DNA of 64,000 nt from Hirundichthys speculiger. Its lineage: Eukaryota > Chordata > Actinopteri > Beloniformes > Exocoetidae. The stretch covers positions 303,501 through 367,500 of the forward strand of contig JAGFBZ010000176.1 in NCBI GenBank assembly GCA_018398805.1. Direction: 5' to 3'. A program made the position numbers and the translations under genes. This document shows, one piece after another, positions 10,988 to 22,417 of the stretch (its first letter is position 1; each line of letters opens with the position of its first letter). The notes under the pieces are model-generated. The model made no database searches and was not told the DNA's origin. It saw only the letters and a list, made by a program, of their open reading frames with translations.

Positions 10988-11317
10988 GATTTTAACGATT
11001 CTGATTCCGATTCTCTGTTTCGATTCCTGTTCAAAACGATTCTCGATTCCGATTCTTTGATGTGTAGGTCAACAGATCGCGACTTATCTAACAGTAGAAT
11101 TTTTTTCATAAAAAAAACTGTGACACATTTACACAGGCGACAGGTCATTTTTATTCTTCCACATGCTAGCATGCACATATGCACACACAGAATTCACTTA
11201 CAGCCTAAATGTTAAACAACTCACAGTTGGCAGTTGGTCTCCAAAATACATTTTGGCCAAGAAAAAAAAAAAATCAACAGTTTTTTGTTTAGGAAGACGA
11301 CCATATCTGCTCTTTCA

Positions 11318-11650
11318 TCAGAAACAGACAGATAAACGCAGACAAAAACATAACCTCCTTGGTGGAGGTAAAAATTGTTTGTTTACCTGGTTGCTGGGTT
11401 ACGCTCATACAGACAAGGGGCCCTCCTAGCCAATGGGATGCCAGGAAGATGCTAGCCGATAGCCAATGGCAGAGCAGCTACAAGTATGTTTACGTTCGGT
11501 AAACTCTGGGAGCTGCGAGTAGCAGCGCTACTGTATTTTTGCCTTTCGTATCCTGAAATTTCTTTCGTAACTAGAGGCAATATTTTCTTGAGGCGTTTCG
11601 TAACCTGAAAACTTCGTATGTAGAAACGTTCGTAAGTAGAGGTACCGCTG
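11318..11650 (-). mobile_element. Truncated copy of the CAGCGGTACC-ended element
   Basis: The right end, inverted, reads CAGCGGTACCTCTACTTACG and is followed by TA. The body matches, in inverse order, segments of 22418-23869 (TTACGAAAGAAATTTCAGG and CATTGGCTATC) up to a break near 11320 at CAGACAGATAAACGC. The outer left part is missing. Confidence 0.75.
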
Positions 11651-11837
11651 TAGATGAGAAGGCAAGAGTTTCTGGATGAAGACGGACTCTGTTGCAGTTG
11701 AAGAAGCGACGGGAGCAACGCAGTGAATTAAATACGCTACACTCGTTTATTTTTGTGATGTCATGCAGGTGAAGGTGTTTTGCCATATTAGTCGTTCACC
11801 CTCCTTTGACAGTAACACGCTTCCTACAGGTGTTTCG

Positions 11838-11909
11838 CTGCGCCAGGTAGCCGTCATTTCCAGGACTGAAATGCAGCCAAACTCGAGGGCGGCGCCTCTT
11901 GGGATCCAT
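11838..11909 (-). pseudogene. BED-like first-exon remnant of hAT family B
   Basis: Minus strand from the ATG at 11909: MDPKRRRPRVWLHFSPGNDG, ending at CAG. The RVWLHFS stretch resembles the start of a BED finger. In the other copy (21527-21598) the matching CAG is followed by GTAAAC, a plausible splice donor; here it is followed by CG, so the donor is lost. No Cys or His ligands are visible within the fragment, so the BED call is tentative. Confidence 0.5.
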
Positions 11910-12164
11910 GTTGTGGCGAGTGAAGTCCCGTCGGCGACGGACGTGACGTCGACACTAGCGCGGAGTTGAGTACGCCAGGCGGAGTAACATCAACAAAATA
12001 GAGCAGTAAAACAAAACAAAAATAAATAAATAAATAAATAAAAAAGCGCGGACATTTAGGAACCGAAAAAAGGAATCGAAACTTAAAAAATCTTCCAAAC
12101 GATTCCAGAACTGGACGTTAGGAAACGATTCCTACTTGGAATCGTTTTTCGGTGCCCGACTCTA

Positions 12165-12602
12165 GCGCTGAGTCATGGTGGGAGGAGTCATGGTGGGAGG
12201 AGTCATGGTGGGAGGGAGGACACATCGGGGAAGGATGTCTACGTAATCCCAGGCTGCGTTCCCATCATCCCGACAAGGAAAAGATCAGCACTGACGGCTA
12301 CAGCGGTGATCCTGTCTGCTTTTCCTGAAATAACCGGAGGAAGGCAGCAGATCCGAAGCCCCGGATGAGTGTGAGCGCTGCCCACGCCATATTCGGTGGG
12401 ACAAGACACAAGACACGGAGAGACACAGGTTTGGAGGACATTTTTATTTGGTTTTGTTCATTTTATTTGTCTTTAGTAGTATGTTTAAAAGTAATTAGTC
12501 TTTCTTAACAAGACCAATACACATCATAATCAACAAGACTAAATGTCTGACCAAAGGCAAGAGAAGACAGCTGTGATTCATTGATCAAGGAAACACCAGC
12601 TG
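12165..12602. other. Unclassified sequence with a 15-bp triplicate
   Basis: Three tandem units of AGTCATGGTGGGAGG (about 12171-12216) lie just right of hAT family B. Nothing else was recognised and there is no exon. Confidence 0.5.
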
Positions 12603-13363
12603 TGCTGCACTTGAGCGGAGCGTGAGCGAGCGAGGAGCGGAGCGGACGAATTTTGAAAGGAGCGCAGAGCGGGTAAACATTCCTCCAAATAGAGATCAGA
12701 CGTTATTTTAACAACCGCTTCTTAAAATCTCTATCCGCCCGCTATCCAAGGAACGTTTTTTCACCAATTTCAAAACCGAACCGACCCGCCATCCTTTTTA
12801 ATAATATGTAAAATATTTTTTCTTAATTATTATTTGAGTGCTTCAACCGCAACCCGCCCAAATTTAATTAAAGTTTTATTTTTTGACGAGTCATCCGCCC
12901 GATATGCGGATTATCCGCTCCGCCCGCGGGTGCGCGGTTTAACCGCGCATCTCTAGTTACCGCTCATATCACGGTCTTCAAGTATAAAAATGGGAGGAGA
13001 ACAGTGAATGAAAAATAGTTTCGGAAAGGTTAATAACAAACAAAAGTTATTAAACCAGCTAATTCCGTTAGGTGAATTATTTTCTTATTTTATCTTGTCC
13101 TATTTTTGACTTTATCTCTCGGCTCCGACTGGCTGCAAGGAATGTAACTGAGTCCTCTCTCTCCATCCAGCTCTGATTAGATCCTTCAGTAAACATGTAC
13201 ATGTGCAAACATTTTTGGAGCAGCAATGAGCGAGCTGCAGTCTGAGCGCTGAGCGGTTATGGGTGGAGCAGCGTTTTGCACTTTGAGGGAAGAGCGGAGC
13301 GGTGACAATCTTTGTGAGCGAGGAGCGGAAATTATCGCCGCTCCACTCCGCTCACATGCTCTG
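12603..13363. mobile_element. Probable hAT-type element with GAGCGGAGCG ends
   Basis: The ends TGCTGCACTTGAGCGG and, inverted, CAGAGCATGTGAGCGG are related. The flanks ACCAGCTG and GTCAGCTG match at 6 of 8 positions. Repeated GAGCGG/GAGCGAGGAGCGG blocks fill both ends. A second element (12690-12955) sits inside. No coding sequence. Confidence 0.6.
12690..12955 (-). mobile_element. Short hAT MITE, family C copy 1
   Basis: Inverse copy of 53215-53499: reading left from 12955 it begins TAGAGATGCGCGGTT and carries CCGCCCGATATGCGG. The left terminus has drifted (TAGAGATCAGACG). The target duplication is unclear here but exact in the other copy. Confidence 0.8.
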
Positions 13364-13859
13364 GTCAGCTGTGACTTTTGAATAAACATTCCTAAATTAA
13401 ATTATCATCAAGTAACTAACCTCTTGATCAAGGAACTATATAACGTCGCTAAACTCAATTATCAGTCTCATTTGAGACAAATGTCCCTTTGCCTTCCCCC
13501 CCACCTGCTGTAATCCACTCTGTAAACAAACCTTTAGAACAGCCGTTCCCAAACTTCAGAACACCAAGGCCCAATTTAAAATGTGAAAAATCTCGGCGGC
13601 CCACCAGAACCTTTAATCACAACTGTGATCAACATTGTTAAGAAAGACGATCTGCACCATTACAAACCCTTTGATCTCCAGATGTCATATGGGTGTGATG
13701 CATTTTTTTATGTTGCCCCTGATTGTTTCTTTTTGTAATGAAATAAAACAGCGTCGGTTGATAATTAATTTAAGTGAAGTGTTTTTTTTGACAACTGATG
13801 CAGTAATTGTTAAGCCTAGATTAATTTTTGTGTAAAAGGACAAATTTAAGTGAAAGAAT

Positions 13860-14240
13860 TTACATGGTAATCACCACCATGTTAGTGTTAATGCGACACT
13901 GTTTTTAGTAATAAATTAACACTATTAGAGCAGGGCTTTCAATAAAGATTCAACAATCTTATGGTGTTACAATGACACTATGTTAGTGTTAGGTAACACT
14001 TTTTTTATAGTTAAAGATTTAACACTATTAGAGTAGGGCTTTCAATGAGGATTCAACAATCCTCTGGTGTTACAGTGCTCTAGTCTGGTGTTAATATTTA
14101 TCTCTTACAGTGTAACATTCTAACACTGCGTCAGAGTTGATTTTTGTGACACTGGGGAAAGTGTTAAATTAACACTGACGCAGTGGTCACCATATATACA
14201 CTGGAAAAGTGTTAAATTAGACTCTGTTAGTGTTAAAATT
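13860..14240. repeat. TTAACACT-rich imperfect tandem repeat
   Basis: Repeated blocks of about 120 bp contain AACACTATTAGAG, AGGGCTTTCAAT and GATTCAACAATC, followed by several GTGTTAAATTAACACT palindromes. It is non-coding. Confidence 0.75.
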
Positions 14241-14500
14241 CCATATTGAAATTTGTAGTGACACATCTAGCGACTTCCGGGACAGCCTCTAGACACTTTT
14301 CTCATTGGAGAGTTGGCAACAGTGCAGAGAGAGAGAATGTACGCTAGCATACATATCTATGAGTTAGCGCCCATACTGCCAGGCAGAAATCCAGTGATCA
14401 GGGAACGACTATCCATCCTAGACAGGAAGCCCCGCCCAAAGCCATTTGATTGACAGCTCAGTCCACCAAGCGTTTTGTCATTGCTTTATCCTTGTGTCAC

Positions 14501-14808
14501 AGGAGTGCCAAAAAGGAAAAGCAAATGCAATACGGAAATTAAAGATGATTTTCCTTCTCATTTATTTATTTCTCTTTATATTTCCACATTTATTTATTTA
14601 TTTCCTTTTAGATTTCCACATATATTTATTTATTTCTCTTTATATTTCCACATATATTTATTTATATATTTATTTCTCTTTATAGTTCCACATATATATA
14701 TTTATTTATTTATTTATTTATCTTTATATTTCCACATTTATTTATTTATTTATTTATTTCTCTTTTTAATTCCACATTTATTTATTTATTTATTAATGTG
14801 GCACTCCT
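14501..14808. repeat. AGGAGTGCCA-bounded TTTA-rich repeat
   Basis: AGGAGTGCCA at 14501 and its partial inverse at 14801-14808 bound a tandem array of TTATTTATTTCTCTTTATA and TTTCCACAT units. The six-frame translations are Phe/Ile/Tyr-rich artefacts. It may be a MITE, but no clear duplication was found. Confidence 0.6.
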
Positions 14809-15102
14809 ATTGCTCCATAGGACTAGAGGCTGTGTTCTGATACTAATATAAGGGGTCAACAAATAAGGTGACACTTGTCATATTAAGTTAAGATAACAGC
14901 AGAATAACACTTAACAGGTTTGTTTTGTTACTTCTTAATGTTTTTAAATCATGTCGTTACTACTTTACAGCAATTAACGTAACATATTTAAAAAAGATTG
15001 AGGATTTAAAACATTTGTTTAATTTTAATGACCTCTCACGGCCCACCTGCGGTACCACGACGGCCCACCAGGGGGCCACGGCCCACACTTTGAGAATCAC
15101 TC

Positions 15103-16351
15103 CTGTTTTGTCTTGGTATAAAAGAAAACACCGTCCCTGTAAAGACAGAGTCCTCATTCAGTATTCTGTGGAGTACTGACTGACAGCTCTCCTTATGTGG
15201 ACATTTTTGCTTCTTTTCTCTTTAATATATTCTATTTTGATCGGATCTTATTTTTTCCACAACACAGGCGGCCGAGGCTCTACCTACTGTCTTAGCGTCG
15301 CTTCCTGAAAGCTCCTGAATCTTCTTCTGACTGCGAGGCCTCCTGAAACACAAGCAGCTGTTGGAGCAGAGATTTAAAACCCATAATCGTTCTTTAATTC
15401 AGACGTAAACACTGGAAAAAGACGTGCAGGTGAGTTATTCTAATTAACTTTCAACCTCATTTGCACAGTGACGATACAAACTGGTCTCTCTGCGCTTTTT
15501 CAGAGACCCAGAGCGTGACAAAAATGAAGAAATACAAAACTAAGTTAGTTCTAATTCTTCCAGAAGATATGATCCAATATAAATCCTGTTCAACGGAGAA
15601 ACGGTAACTAGAGCTGCACCTGTCCCTCGACGCCGTGCAGGTAAAAAAAACGGCTGATGATGACGATGACGACGAGAAGGAGGCGGACGTGAAGAAAAGG
15701 AGTGAAAAATCTCATCCTACTCGAGCAGTAATCCCTTAAAGAGGGCTTTGCTGCCTCTCACCGTTTATGCTCGGGCTTTGAAAATAACAGGGGAAAAGGC
15801 TGGAAAAGAGGATTCTGGGAGACGGATCTGTGCTTTCACGTCCATTCTCAAACAGATTTATTTCAGACGTGATGAAAGTTGCCGGAGACTTCAAAGCCTC
15901 TGCATCTTTAAGTTTCTTCATGTTTTTTTTTCTTTTTAGTTAAGAAGAGCGAGTGTTGTAAAATCATTATCGCTCATAATCCGAGCGTGCAAACCATCTA
16001 TTAGCGGCGGCTGCGGCAGAGAGGATTTATTTACATTTTTCTGAAGTAAAAATAGCAACAGTGTTGTGAAAAGTTCTCCATTACAAGCGAAAATGTCACA
16101 CACACAATTAAGACATGTAGATTTCGAGAGAATGACTGGAAATGCCGGCTTAAAGTATTAAAAGATTACACACTAATTCTGAAATATTGCTTTAGTCTTC
16201 TCAGTTGTTATTATTGGATTATTACCGATTCATTCATTAATGGGTTAGTAGCTTTTTTTTTTGTGGATGCCATTTAAAGTGGAGCTAATTTTGACTGATA
16301 ATTTGCAGCAAATCCATGAAGGTGAATAGAAGCTCCTCCTGCTCAGATGTA
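15103..16351. other. Low-repeat sequence, no gene seen
   Basis: No exon motif. The frames at 15736-15921 and 15748-15939 overlap on opposite strands and match nothing known. About 15950-16260 is non-repetitive and rich in ATTA/TAAT and TTTACAT motifs; conserved regulatory DNA is possible but untested. Confidence 0.35.
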
Positions 16352-17094
16352 CGGAGCCCCGTTTGGGTCATAATTAAATGAATAAATGAGTCAATTATTA
16401 TGAAATACAGGTGTTTATTATTATGAAATAGGTATCCATTATTATGAAATATTTCCCATTATTATGAAAAAATGTAATTATTATTAAATATATTTTTATT
16501 ATTATTTAATCTTAGTTTAATGCATAATAGTTTATTTCAGAACAGCTTTTTTTAAATCTAAGAATGAGTTTTTACATAATTGCTTCCTTTTTCATAAGAA
16601 TGAGCTTTTACATAATATTGACATTTTGCCAGTGGGCGGGGCCAGTGGTTGATTCTACGCTCTGACATCGACTAGTTTTGGCCGTGAGGTCCCGTTAGCA
16701 GCGGGCCGTGGCGTCATCAAGGTGCGTTCCTCGTCCGATTGTAGCTATGCTAGCTTGGACTGAGCTACGGGAAACCTTGACCAGGTTAGCAGACAATATC
16801 GAAAATCATAATTTATCAGGCGACACTATTTTGACCCGATTTGACGATTCACTGTTCTGTTGCTTATGCCTGAATGACAGAGCAGCCAATCACATAAATG
16901 GCTCCGCCCTCTCTGCTGTGATTGACACACAAATCATTCTTATGAAAAACAAAACCATCATTATGTAAAAGCTTATTCTTATGAAAAACGAATCCATTAT
17001 CATCATAATAGGAAATATTTCATAATAATAAACGCTTGTATTTCAGAATAATAGACTCATTTATTCATTGAATTGTGACCCAAACGGGGCTCCA
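16352..17094. mobile_element. TA-flanked foldback MITE, family E copy 1
   Basis: The ends are CGGAGCCCCGTTTGGGTCA and, inverted, TGGAGCCCCGTTTGGGTCAC. TA lies on each side (16350-16351, 17095-17096). Both arms carry long inverted series of TTATTATGAAAT, so the element is largely self-complementary. The middle holds CTAGCTTGGACTGAGCTACG. No coding sequence. TA targeting suits the Tc1/mariner group. Confidence 0.88.
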
Positions 17095-17878
17095 TACAGA
17101 TGTGCTGCAGTCTAACTGGCACAGAGCAGAAACAGGACCACAAATCTAAATTTGTGCCACGGTAAACGCACACCGCTGAGCGCAGCATGGGAGGAATAAA
17201 GCCTCAGAAGTTCTCCGCAACGTGGTGCACAATTTATCAGGCGTGCAGGAGCGGAGCAGCAGCGAACGGGCTAACTTGTTTAAATGTAGGAGCTTTGATT
17301 TTTCTTTCATTCCTGCAACGAGAGATGAATCTAAATTTCGCATCAGCCAAATTTTCACACATCAGACGGCCATATTCCTTTGTGTCTGCTGCATTGTGGG
17401 TGCAGGGCAGCGGCTGCATCACAGCGGCGGGAAGACGTTTCTACACTGAGGTGGATTGAGCCGTCGCGCGCCCCAGAGCAAATTAATGAGCAGCTATGCA
17501 AATGTGTTAAATCTTCAGCATCCTGTTCTGGGGAAGCTCACGCAGCAGATTGAGCATCGCGGCGCAGACCTGTCCGTCAAATGATTGGTCGTCATGGAAA
17601 CAACCTAGTTCCCGAAGTAGCGCAAAGCGGCCGCGGTAACACAACGGAGAGCGAGGGATGAGCCGCTTCAGAGGCGATGACCACACTCGAGGAGGGAAGT
17701 GACGCTTCACCTCCCTCCTGCACCTGAAATACGCTCAGCTGGACGCTGTGATGTCATTCCTCCTCCATGTCTTCCATAACTGAAAGGCCCGAGAGGCTTC
17801 TTCACCGCTTCTTCTCTGGAGATGATCAAGTAGGTTTCAAAGAACTCAAGAAAGCTCATCTTATCAACAACGTGCAAT
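17095..17878. other. Low-repeat sequence, no gene seen
   Basis: Overlapping frames at 17146-17459 on both strands have no known motif. The piece AAATTAATGAGCAGCTATGC followed by AAAT (about 17478-17503) joins homeodomain-like and octamer-like cores, as in developmental enhancers; this is weak evidence. Confidence 0.35.
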
Positions 17879-18414
17879 TAGGGATGCCGAATCGATACCG
17901 ATAACCGATAACACACATATACCTAAGATCATTACATCAATACTATGAACAAAACCAAAAACAGTTTTGACTCTTTAAATGAACGGATAGAAAAACTATT
18001 GACAAGCCTCTCAAACATTTTCATAAAGCTATCAAACAAACCTATTTGATATCTCACATCAACTTAAATAAGGTTCATTACTGACTGATATAAAAAATAA
18101 AGGCTCCTTGAACTGATGGAAATACATGCATCAGAATTACTAACTGAATAAATGTATTCCTAAATGACAATAAAAAATAATGCACAGATCACAATGTACT
18201 GACACAAGTTAGACTTGTCTGTGTAAATAAACTGAAAAAGTGCACTCCAAAGTAACAAAAAAATATATGTTTAAAGGATTTTGGCTTGTGGTTTCATTCA
18301 AATGAATGCCTTTAATTAAAGTAAATGAGGTTTAGTAGGTTTTTTTTTTTTTTTAATCTCATGGAAGCTTTAGATGAGAGAGATGATGGCGATGAGAGGA
18401 GAGGGGAGCAGCTT

Positions 18415-18890
18415 GCTCACGTTAGCTCATGTTAGCTCACGTTAGCTCTCGTTAGCTCATGTTAGCTCATGTTAGCTCACGTTAGCTCATCTTAGCTCAT
18501 GTTAGCTCACGTTAGCTCATGTTAGCTCACGTTAGCTCACGTTAGCTCTGGTTAGCTCTCGTTAGCTCATGTTAGCTCACATTAGCTCATGTTAGCTCAT
18601 GTTAGCTCATGTTAGCTCACGTTAGCTCACGTTAGCTCACGTTAGCTCATGTTAGCTCACGTTAGCTCTCGTTAGCTCATGTTAGCTCATGTTAGCTCTC
18701 GTTAGCTCATGTTAGCTCACGTTAGCTCACGTTAGCTCATGTTAGCTCACGTTAGCTCACGTTAGCTCACGTTAGCTCACGTTAGCTCACGTTAGCTCAT
18801 AGTTAGCTCACGTTAGCTCATGTTAGCTCACGTTAGCTCTCGTTAGCTCATGTTAGCTCACGTTAGCTCTCGTTAGATCATGTTAGCGCA
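18415..18890. repeat. 10-bp minisatellite GTTAGCTCAC/T, about 47 units
   Basis: Decamers alternate mainly between GTTAGCTCAC, GTTAGCTCAT and GTTAGCTCTC. It sits inside hAT family F. The sister copy at 29632-30860 has only about four related units (around 30232-30265), so the array expanded after the copies separated or shrank in the other. Confidence 0.97.
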
Positions 18891-18894
18891 ATTT

Positions 18895-19059
18895 CAAAAC
18901 TCCATGGAAGCGATGGTTGTGTTTCAGGTGGATGATCGGGTTTTGACGTATTAAAGCTTGTGCTATTTTTTCCCTCCTTCGCTTGGAGCATTTGTCACAA
19001 ATAACCAGCGAACTATCTTCCTCTGAAACTTTAACGAAGTTCTACACCATCACTGCCAT
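18895..19059 (-). pseudogene. BED-finger remnant of hAT family F, copy 1
   Basis: On the minus strand from the ATG at 19059, a stop appears after a few codons, then VKVSEEDSSLVICDKCSKRR with a C-x2-C pair. After a frameshift comes a C-terminal part with a HLKHNH-type His pair (clearer in copy 2). This is the Cys2-His2 layout of a BED finger. The open frame is destroyed, and the array begins directly after it. Confidence 0.65.
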
Positions 19060-19414
19060 GTTTTTTTTTTTCAATGCTGCATTCAAGGTTTGACGTAAAT
19101 TCCTCGTTCTGTGGGAAAATACTGCGAATATCAATTAAAGTCAGCAACTACTAAAATAATGACCGACTTAAGTTGTTTTTTTTGGCATGAGGGGGTATTC
19201 TTGATTTTCCTGATTGAGAAATCGTTTTTCTGATTATGCCGACGTTAAGTGAACATAACATTCACTGCTGGTCATTTAAAACTCAGAGGGAGCGAGACAC
19301 TGCTGTGTTGACAGAAATATAAATGTTATTGGGGCTATTCGTGATGTTATCGGACTTATCGGGATGACGTCATAATTTCCTGTTATCAGGTCCGATAGTT
19401 ATCGTGCACCCTTA

Positions 19415-19694
19415 CGTGCAATCAGCTTACATCAGGCAGTTTACTGGCAGGAAATAGAAGAGACGGATGCAGAGCAGGAGGAAGAAGAAGAAGAAAAAAG
19501 CCAGGGACTGAAGAATGGCGGTAAACGGACTGGGAAACGCTTCACAGTGGGATCACGCCAACTTCCCGAGGAGCCGCAGGAACGGGACGACGATCTGAAA
19601 CCTCGCCGGCGTGACCTCACTTTGCAGGGGAGGCATGAAGAATACAAATTGCTGTTTCAGAAAAGTGTGAAGCCTGTTCAGAGTGTGAGGAGGC

Positions 19695-19727
<33 letters not shown>

Positions 19728-20170
19728 CAGTAAAGGTGACAAAAGGTGAGTTGAGGCTGCTGGCGGCGTCTGCTGAGGCTGAGAGAAGAGCTGCCGTTTC
19801 CCTGGAAGTGGCAGCTACGGCGTGAAGAGATCCCAGACGAGCCTCCCGGGGTTCGCTGTGAAAACAGCGGCACCAATGATTGTTGCCGCTCTAAACGACA
19901 GCGACTGGCAGGACGTGTCGCGATTTAAAGTTCCTCCGCACGTCCTTACAAATGTTTTATCGCGTTGGCGGAGCGACTGCCTGGTCAGCCGTCCCTTTCC
20001 TTTCCGTCTTCGATGCAGTGAGTCCGGTTCCTCTGGATTTCGACTCCGCTTTCCAGGGTGGACGAGGAAGAAAGTCCATGTGGACGCCGTTTAGACGGAC
20101 CTGCAGCCAATCAAGGAAACGACAGAGACAGAGACAGAGACAGAAATGTCTGCCAGTGAAAGTCGGAACG
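19415..20170. other. Unclassified sequence with (CA)n
   Basis: A CA microsatellite lies at about 19697-19726. The frames 19547-19825 and 19553-19876 on opposite strands both run through it and show no domain. No element ends were found. Confidence 0.4.
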
Positions 20171-20251
20171 CCGGTGATTAGGGTTGGGTCACCGAAAAAC
20201 TATTCCAAGTAAGAATCGGTTCCTAACGTCTGGTTCTGGAATCGTTTAGAG

Positions 20252-20586
20252 CAGTGATTCTCAAAGTGTGGGCCGCGGCCCCCTGGTGGGCCGTCACGGT
20301 ACTGCAGGTGGGCCTTGACAGGTCATTAAAATTAAACAAATATGTTTTAAATCCTCGAACTTTTTAAAATATGTTTTTAATTACTGTAAAATATTAATGG
20401 CATGATTAAAAAACATTAAGAACTAATAAAACCAGTTAAGTGTTATTCTGCTGTTATCTTAACGTAATATGACGTGTCACCTTATTTGTTGACCCCTTAC
20501 ATTAATATCAGAACGTAGCCTTTAGTCCTGGAAAATTTTTCACATTTCAAATTGGGCCTTGGTATTCTGAAGTTTGGGAATGGCTG
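20252..20586. mobile_element. hAT-like MITE, family D compact copy
   Basis: The ends CAGTGATTCTCAAAGTGTGG and, inverted, CAGCCATTCCCAAACTTC match the large copy at 13540-15102 in opposite orientation. The flanks GTTTAGAG and AAATAGAA are weakly alike. It is nested within family B copy 2, whose sister copy shows the uninterrupted site. Confidence 0.82.
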
Positions 20587-20621
20587 AAATAGAAGATTTT
20601 TGAATTTCGATTCCTTTTTTC

Positions 20622-21402
20622 GGTGTGTGTTGCCCGGACGACGCCTGACATGGAGGCTACTCGCTGCTGCTCCGGGGGACTTGTCCCTGCGACGCTGGAC
20701 GCTGGACGCTCCAGTTTGTGCCTGGTGTGTGGTGATCTGCGGTCGGATGTCTACATACTGTCTGCAGGGGACGGATCGGTCCTCTTGCGGCTGGTGGAGA
20801 CGTGCCGCCGCGGACATGGACGGTGTCGCTGTGGGCCGGTTCGGGGAAGCTAATCCTGAGCTGCTACCCGCGGCAACCACCGCCACTGGATCCGGGCTGC
20901 AGCGTCGACTGAACCGGGACGGGAGCCCCTGACGTAGCGGCGGCGGCATGCTGCCCCCGTCCAGCAGTCTGCACGCCGGGGTGAGTCAGCTGACCTGGCA
21001 GGGGCCGTCTGGTGACCTGGTGGGGCCCAGCACCGCCGGGGGAGACGACAACGGCCTGGTCCGGTCCGCATGATGAACCGGGCTCTGGGACGGTCGGCTC
21101 CGTCGCTCGCCGGACTGAAGGAGCTCAGTCTTCCCAGAGGAGACGGTTTGGTTCATCGGTGTTTCCTCCTCTGACCTGGAGATATCTCACTGGTCATCAT
21201 TATGGAGATATACTGGTTCTAACGGCTGTTAACAGGTTTTAACGGCTGTTATCTGGAGTTAGCACTCGGACCACATGAAGAATGAGCGCTGGACGCCGGC
21301 AGCTCCTCAAGTACATCAGACTGCAGCGTCTGGTGGACTTGAGGATCAAGGATCAAGACCTTGGGGGATCAATAAAGTATATTTGATTTGATTTGATTTG
21401 AA
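20622..21402 (+). mobile_element. Probable non-LTR retroelement fragment, GC-rich
   Basis: This segment is absent from the sister hAT copy at the same place. It ends with GGGGGATCAATAAAGTATA and a (TTTGA)n tail, typical of 3' ends of fish LINE/SINE elements on the + strand. The body is GC-rich without a recognisable protein. A few host bases appear lost at the site and no target duplication is clear. Confidence 0.6.
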
Positions 21403-21526
21403 ATGTCCGCGCTATTTTTTTTTGTTTTTTGATTTACTGCACTAGTTTGTTGATGTTACTCCGCCCGGCGTACTCAACTCCGCGCTAGTGGCGACGTCAC
21501 ATCCGTCGCCGACGGAACCTCACAAC

Positions 21527-21598
21527 ATGGATCCCAAGAGACGCCGTTCTGGAGTTTGGCTGCTTTTCATTCCGGGAAATGACAGCTACCTGGCGCAG
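21527..21598 (+). pseudogene. BED-like first-exon remnant of hAT family B, copy 2
   Basis: The ATG at 21527 begins MDPKRRRSGVWLLFIPGND, then SYLAQ ending at CAG directly before GTAAAC, a good splice-donor match. The sister copy (11838-11909) reads RVWLHFSPGND at the same place, nearer to a BED-finger start. No downstream exon was found in the element. This suggests a spliced ancestral transposase of which only exon 1 remains; the domain call is tentative. Confidence 0.5.
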
Positions 21599-22059
21599 GT
21601 AAACACCTGCGGGAAGCGTGTTAATCCTTTACTGTCATCTTTTCATATATATGTGTACAGGCCTCTTCCACACCTTGAATTCTTCAAAGTTGAAGAATTC
21701 AACGTTGAATTCTGAAAGAGCAGATATGGTCGTCTTCCTAAACAAAAACTGTAGATTTCGTTTTTGTTGGGCAAAATGTATTTTGGAGGCCAACTGCCAA
21801 CTGTAAGTTGTTTAACATTTAGGCTGTAAGTGAATTCTGTGTTTGCATATGTGCATGCTAGCATGTGGAAGAATAAAAATGGCCTGTCGCCTGTGTAAAT
21901 GTGTCAGAGTTTTTTTAATGAAAAAATTCTACTGTTAGATAAGTCGCTGTCTGTTGACCTACACATCAAAGAATCGGAATCGAGAATCATTTTGAACAGG
22001 AATCGAAACAGAGAATCGGAATCGTTAAAATCCTAACGATGCCCAACCCTACCGGTGAA

Positions 22060-22415
22060 TGACTGCTGTCGGTTACGACGTGTTGATCCAACGTTTTATG
22101 AGCAATACTGCAGTCGTCTTGGTTGTGTTGAATCGTGGTTCTGGGATGCTCCTGTACGAATCCCCAGATAAACCAGCTGGTCCAGTCTGTACTGGTGGAA
22201 AACGGCTGTAAATGGGAGGTGAGCTGGAAAATGAATGTGACAGATGGAGAATTCCCAGCATCTGTACGGCTCGTTGAAATCGAGATGGTCAAAGACATGT
22301 TGTTCTGACAAGCTCCACACAGCTTTGACTGAACTGAGCTCTTCCTGGGGTTTTTGTCCGTCACAGTTGGAGACGATGCAGCGACGTTCCAAACATCAGG
22401 AATCATTTCCTCATA
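22060..22415. other. Unclassified sequence, no gene seen
   Basis: No domain or repeat terminus was recognised. A long frame starting at 22244 runs on through two unrelated transposable elements and is therefore not a gene. Confidence 0.4.
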
Positions 22416-22417
22416 TA

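Larger units (their letters stand above)
10685..12164 (+). mobile_element. Non-autonomous hAT, family B copy 1
   Basis: The left end is TAGGGTTGGGCATCG and the right end, inverted, is TAGAGTCGGGCACCG. The interior is rich in GATTCCGATTC and matches the inverted copy at 20179-22051. No clear 8-bp duplication flanks it. Two other elements are nested inside (10712-10987 and 11318-11650). It keeps a short BED-like exon remnant at 11838-11909. Confidence 0.85.
13540..15102. mobile_element. hAT-like element, family D, enlarged by insertions
   Basis: The left end is CAGCCGTTCCCAAACTTCAG and the right end, inverted, is GAGTGATTCTCAAAGTGTG. The compact relative at 20252-20586 has the same ends and interior (for example AAATTGGGCCTTGG inverted). 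About 1.2 kb extra lies between GTGATCAACATTG and the GTGTTCTGATAC block, including the arrays at 13860-14240 and 14501-14808. No target duplication is clear. Confidence 0.7.
17879..19414 (-). mobile_element. Non-autonomous hAT, family F copy 1
   Basis: The left end is TAGGGATGCCGAATCG and the right end, inverted, is TAAGGGTGCACGATAAC. The exact 8-bp duplication CGTGCAAT lies at 17871-17878 and 19415-19422. It carries a BED-finger remnant (18895-19059) and a large 10-bp array. Copies of opposite orientation lie at 29632-30860 and from 63698 to the window end. Confidence 0.95.
20179..22051 (-). mobile_element. Non-autonomous hAT, family B copy 2 (inverted)
   Basis: Inverse of 10685-12164: the right end inverted is TAGGGTTGGGCATCG and the left end is TAGGGTTGGGTCACCG. 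The flanks CCGGTGAT (20171-20178) and CCGGTGAA (22052-22059) match at 7 of 8 positions. Inside are a family D MITE (20252-20586), a retroelement-like segment (20622-21402) and a BED-like exon remnant (21527-21598). Confidence 0.9.

Noticed and set aside
20497..20949. 150-codon minus frame
   Set aside because: It runs across the boundary of a hAT MITE, family B sequence and a GC-rich retroelement segment; no motif.
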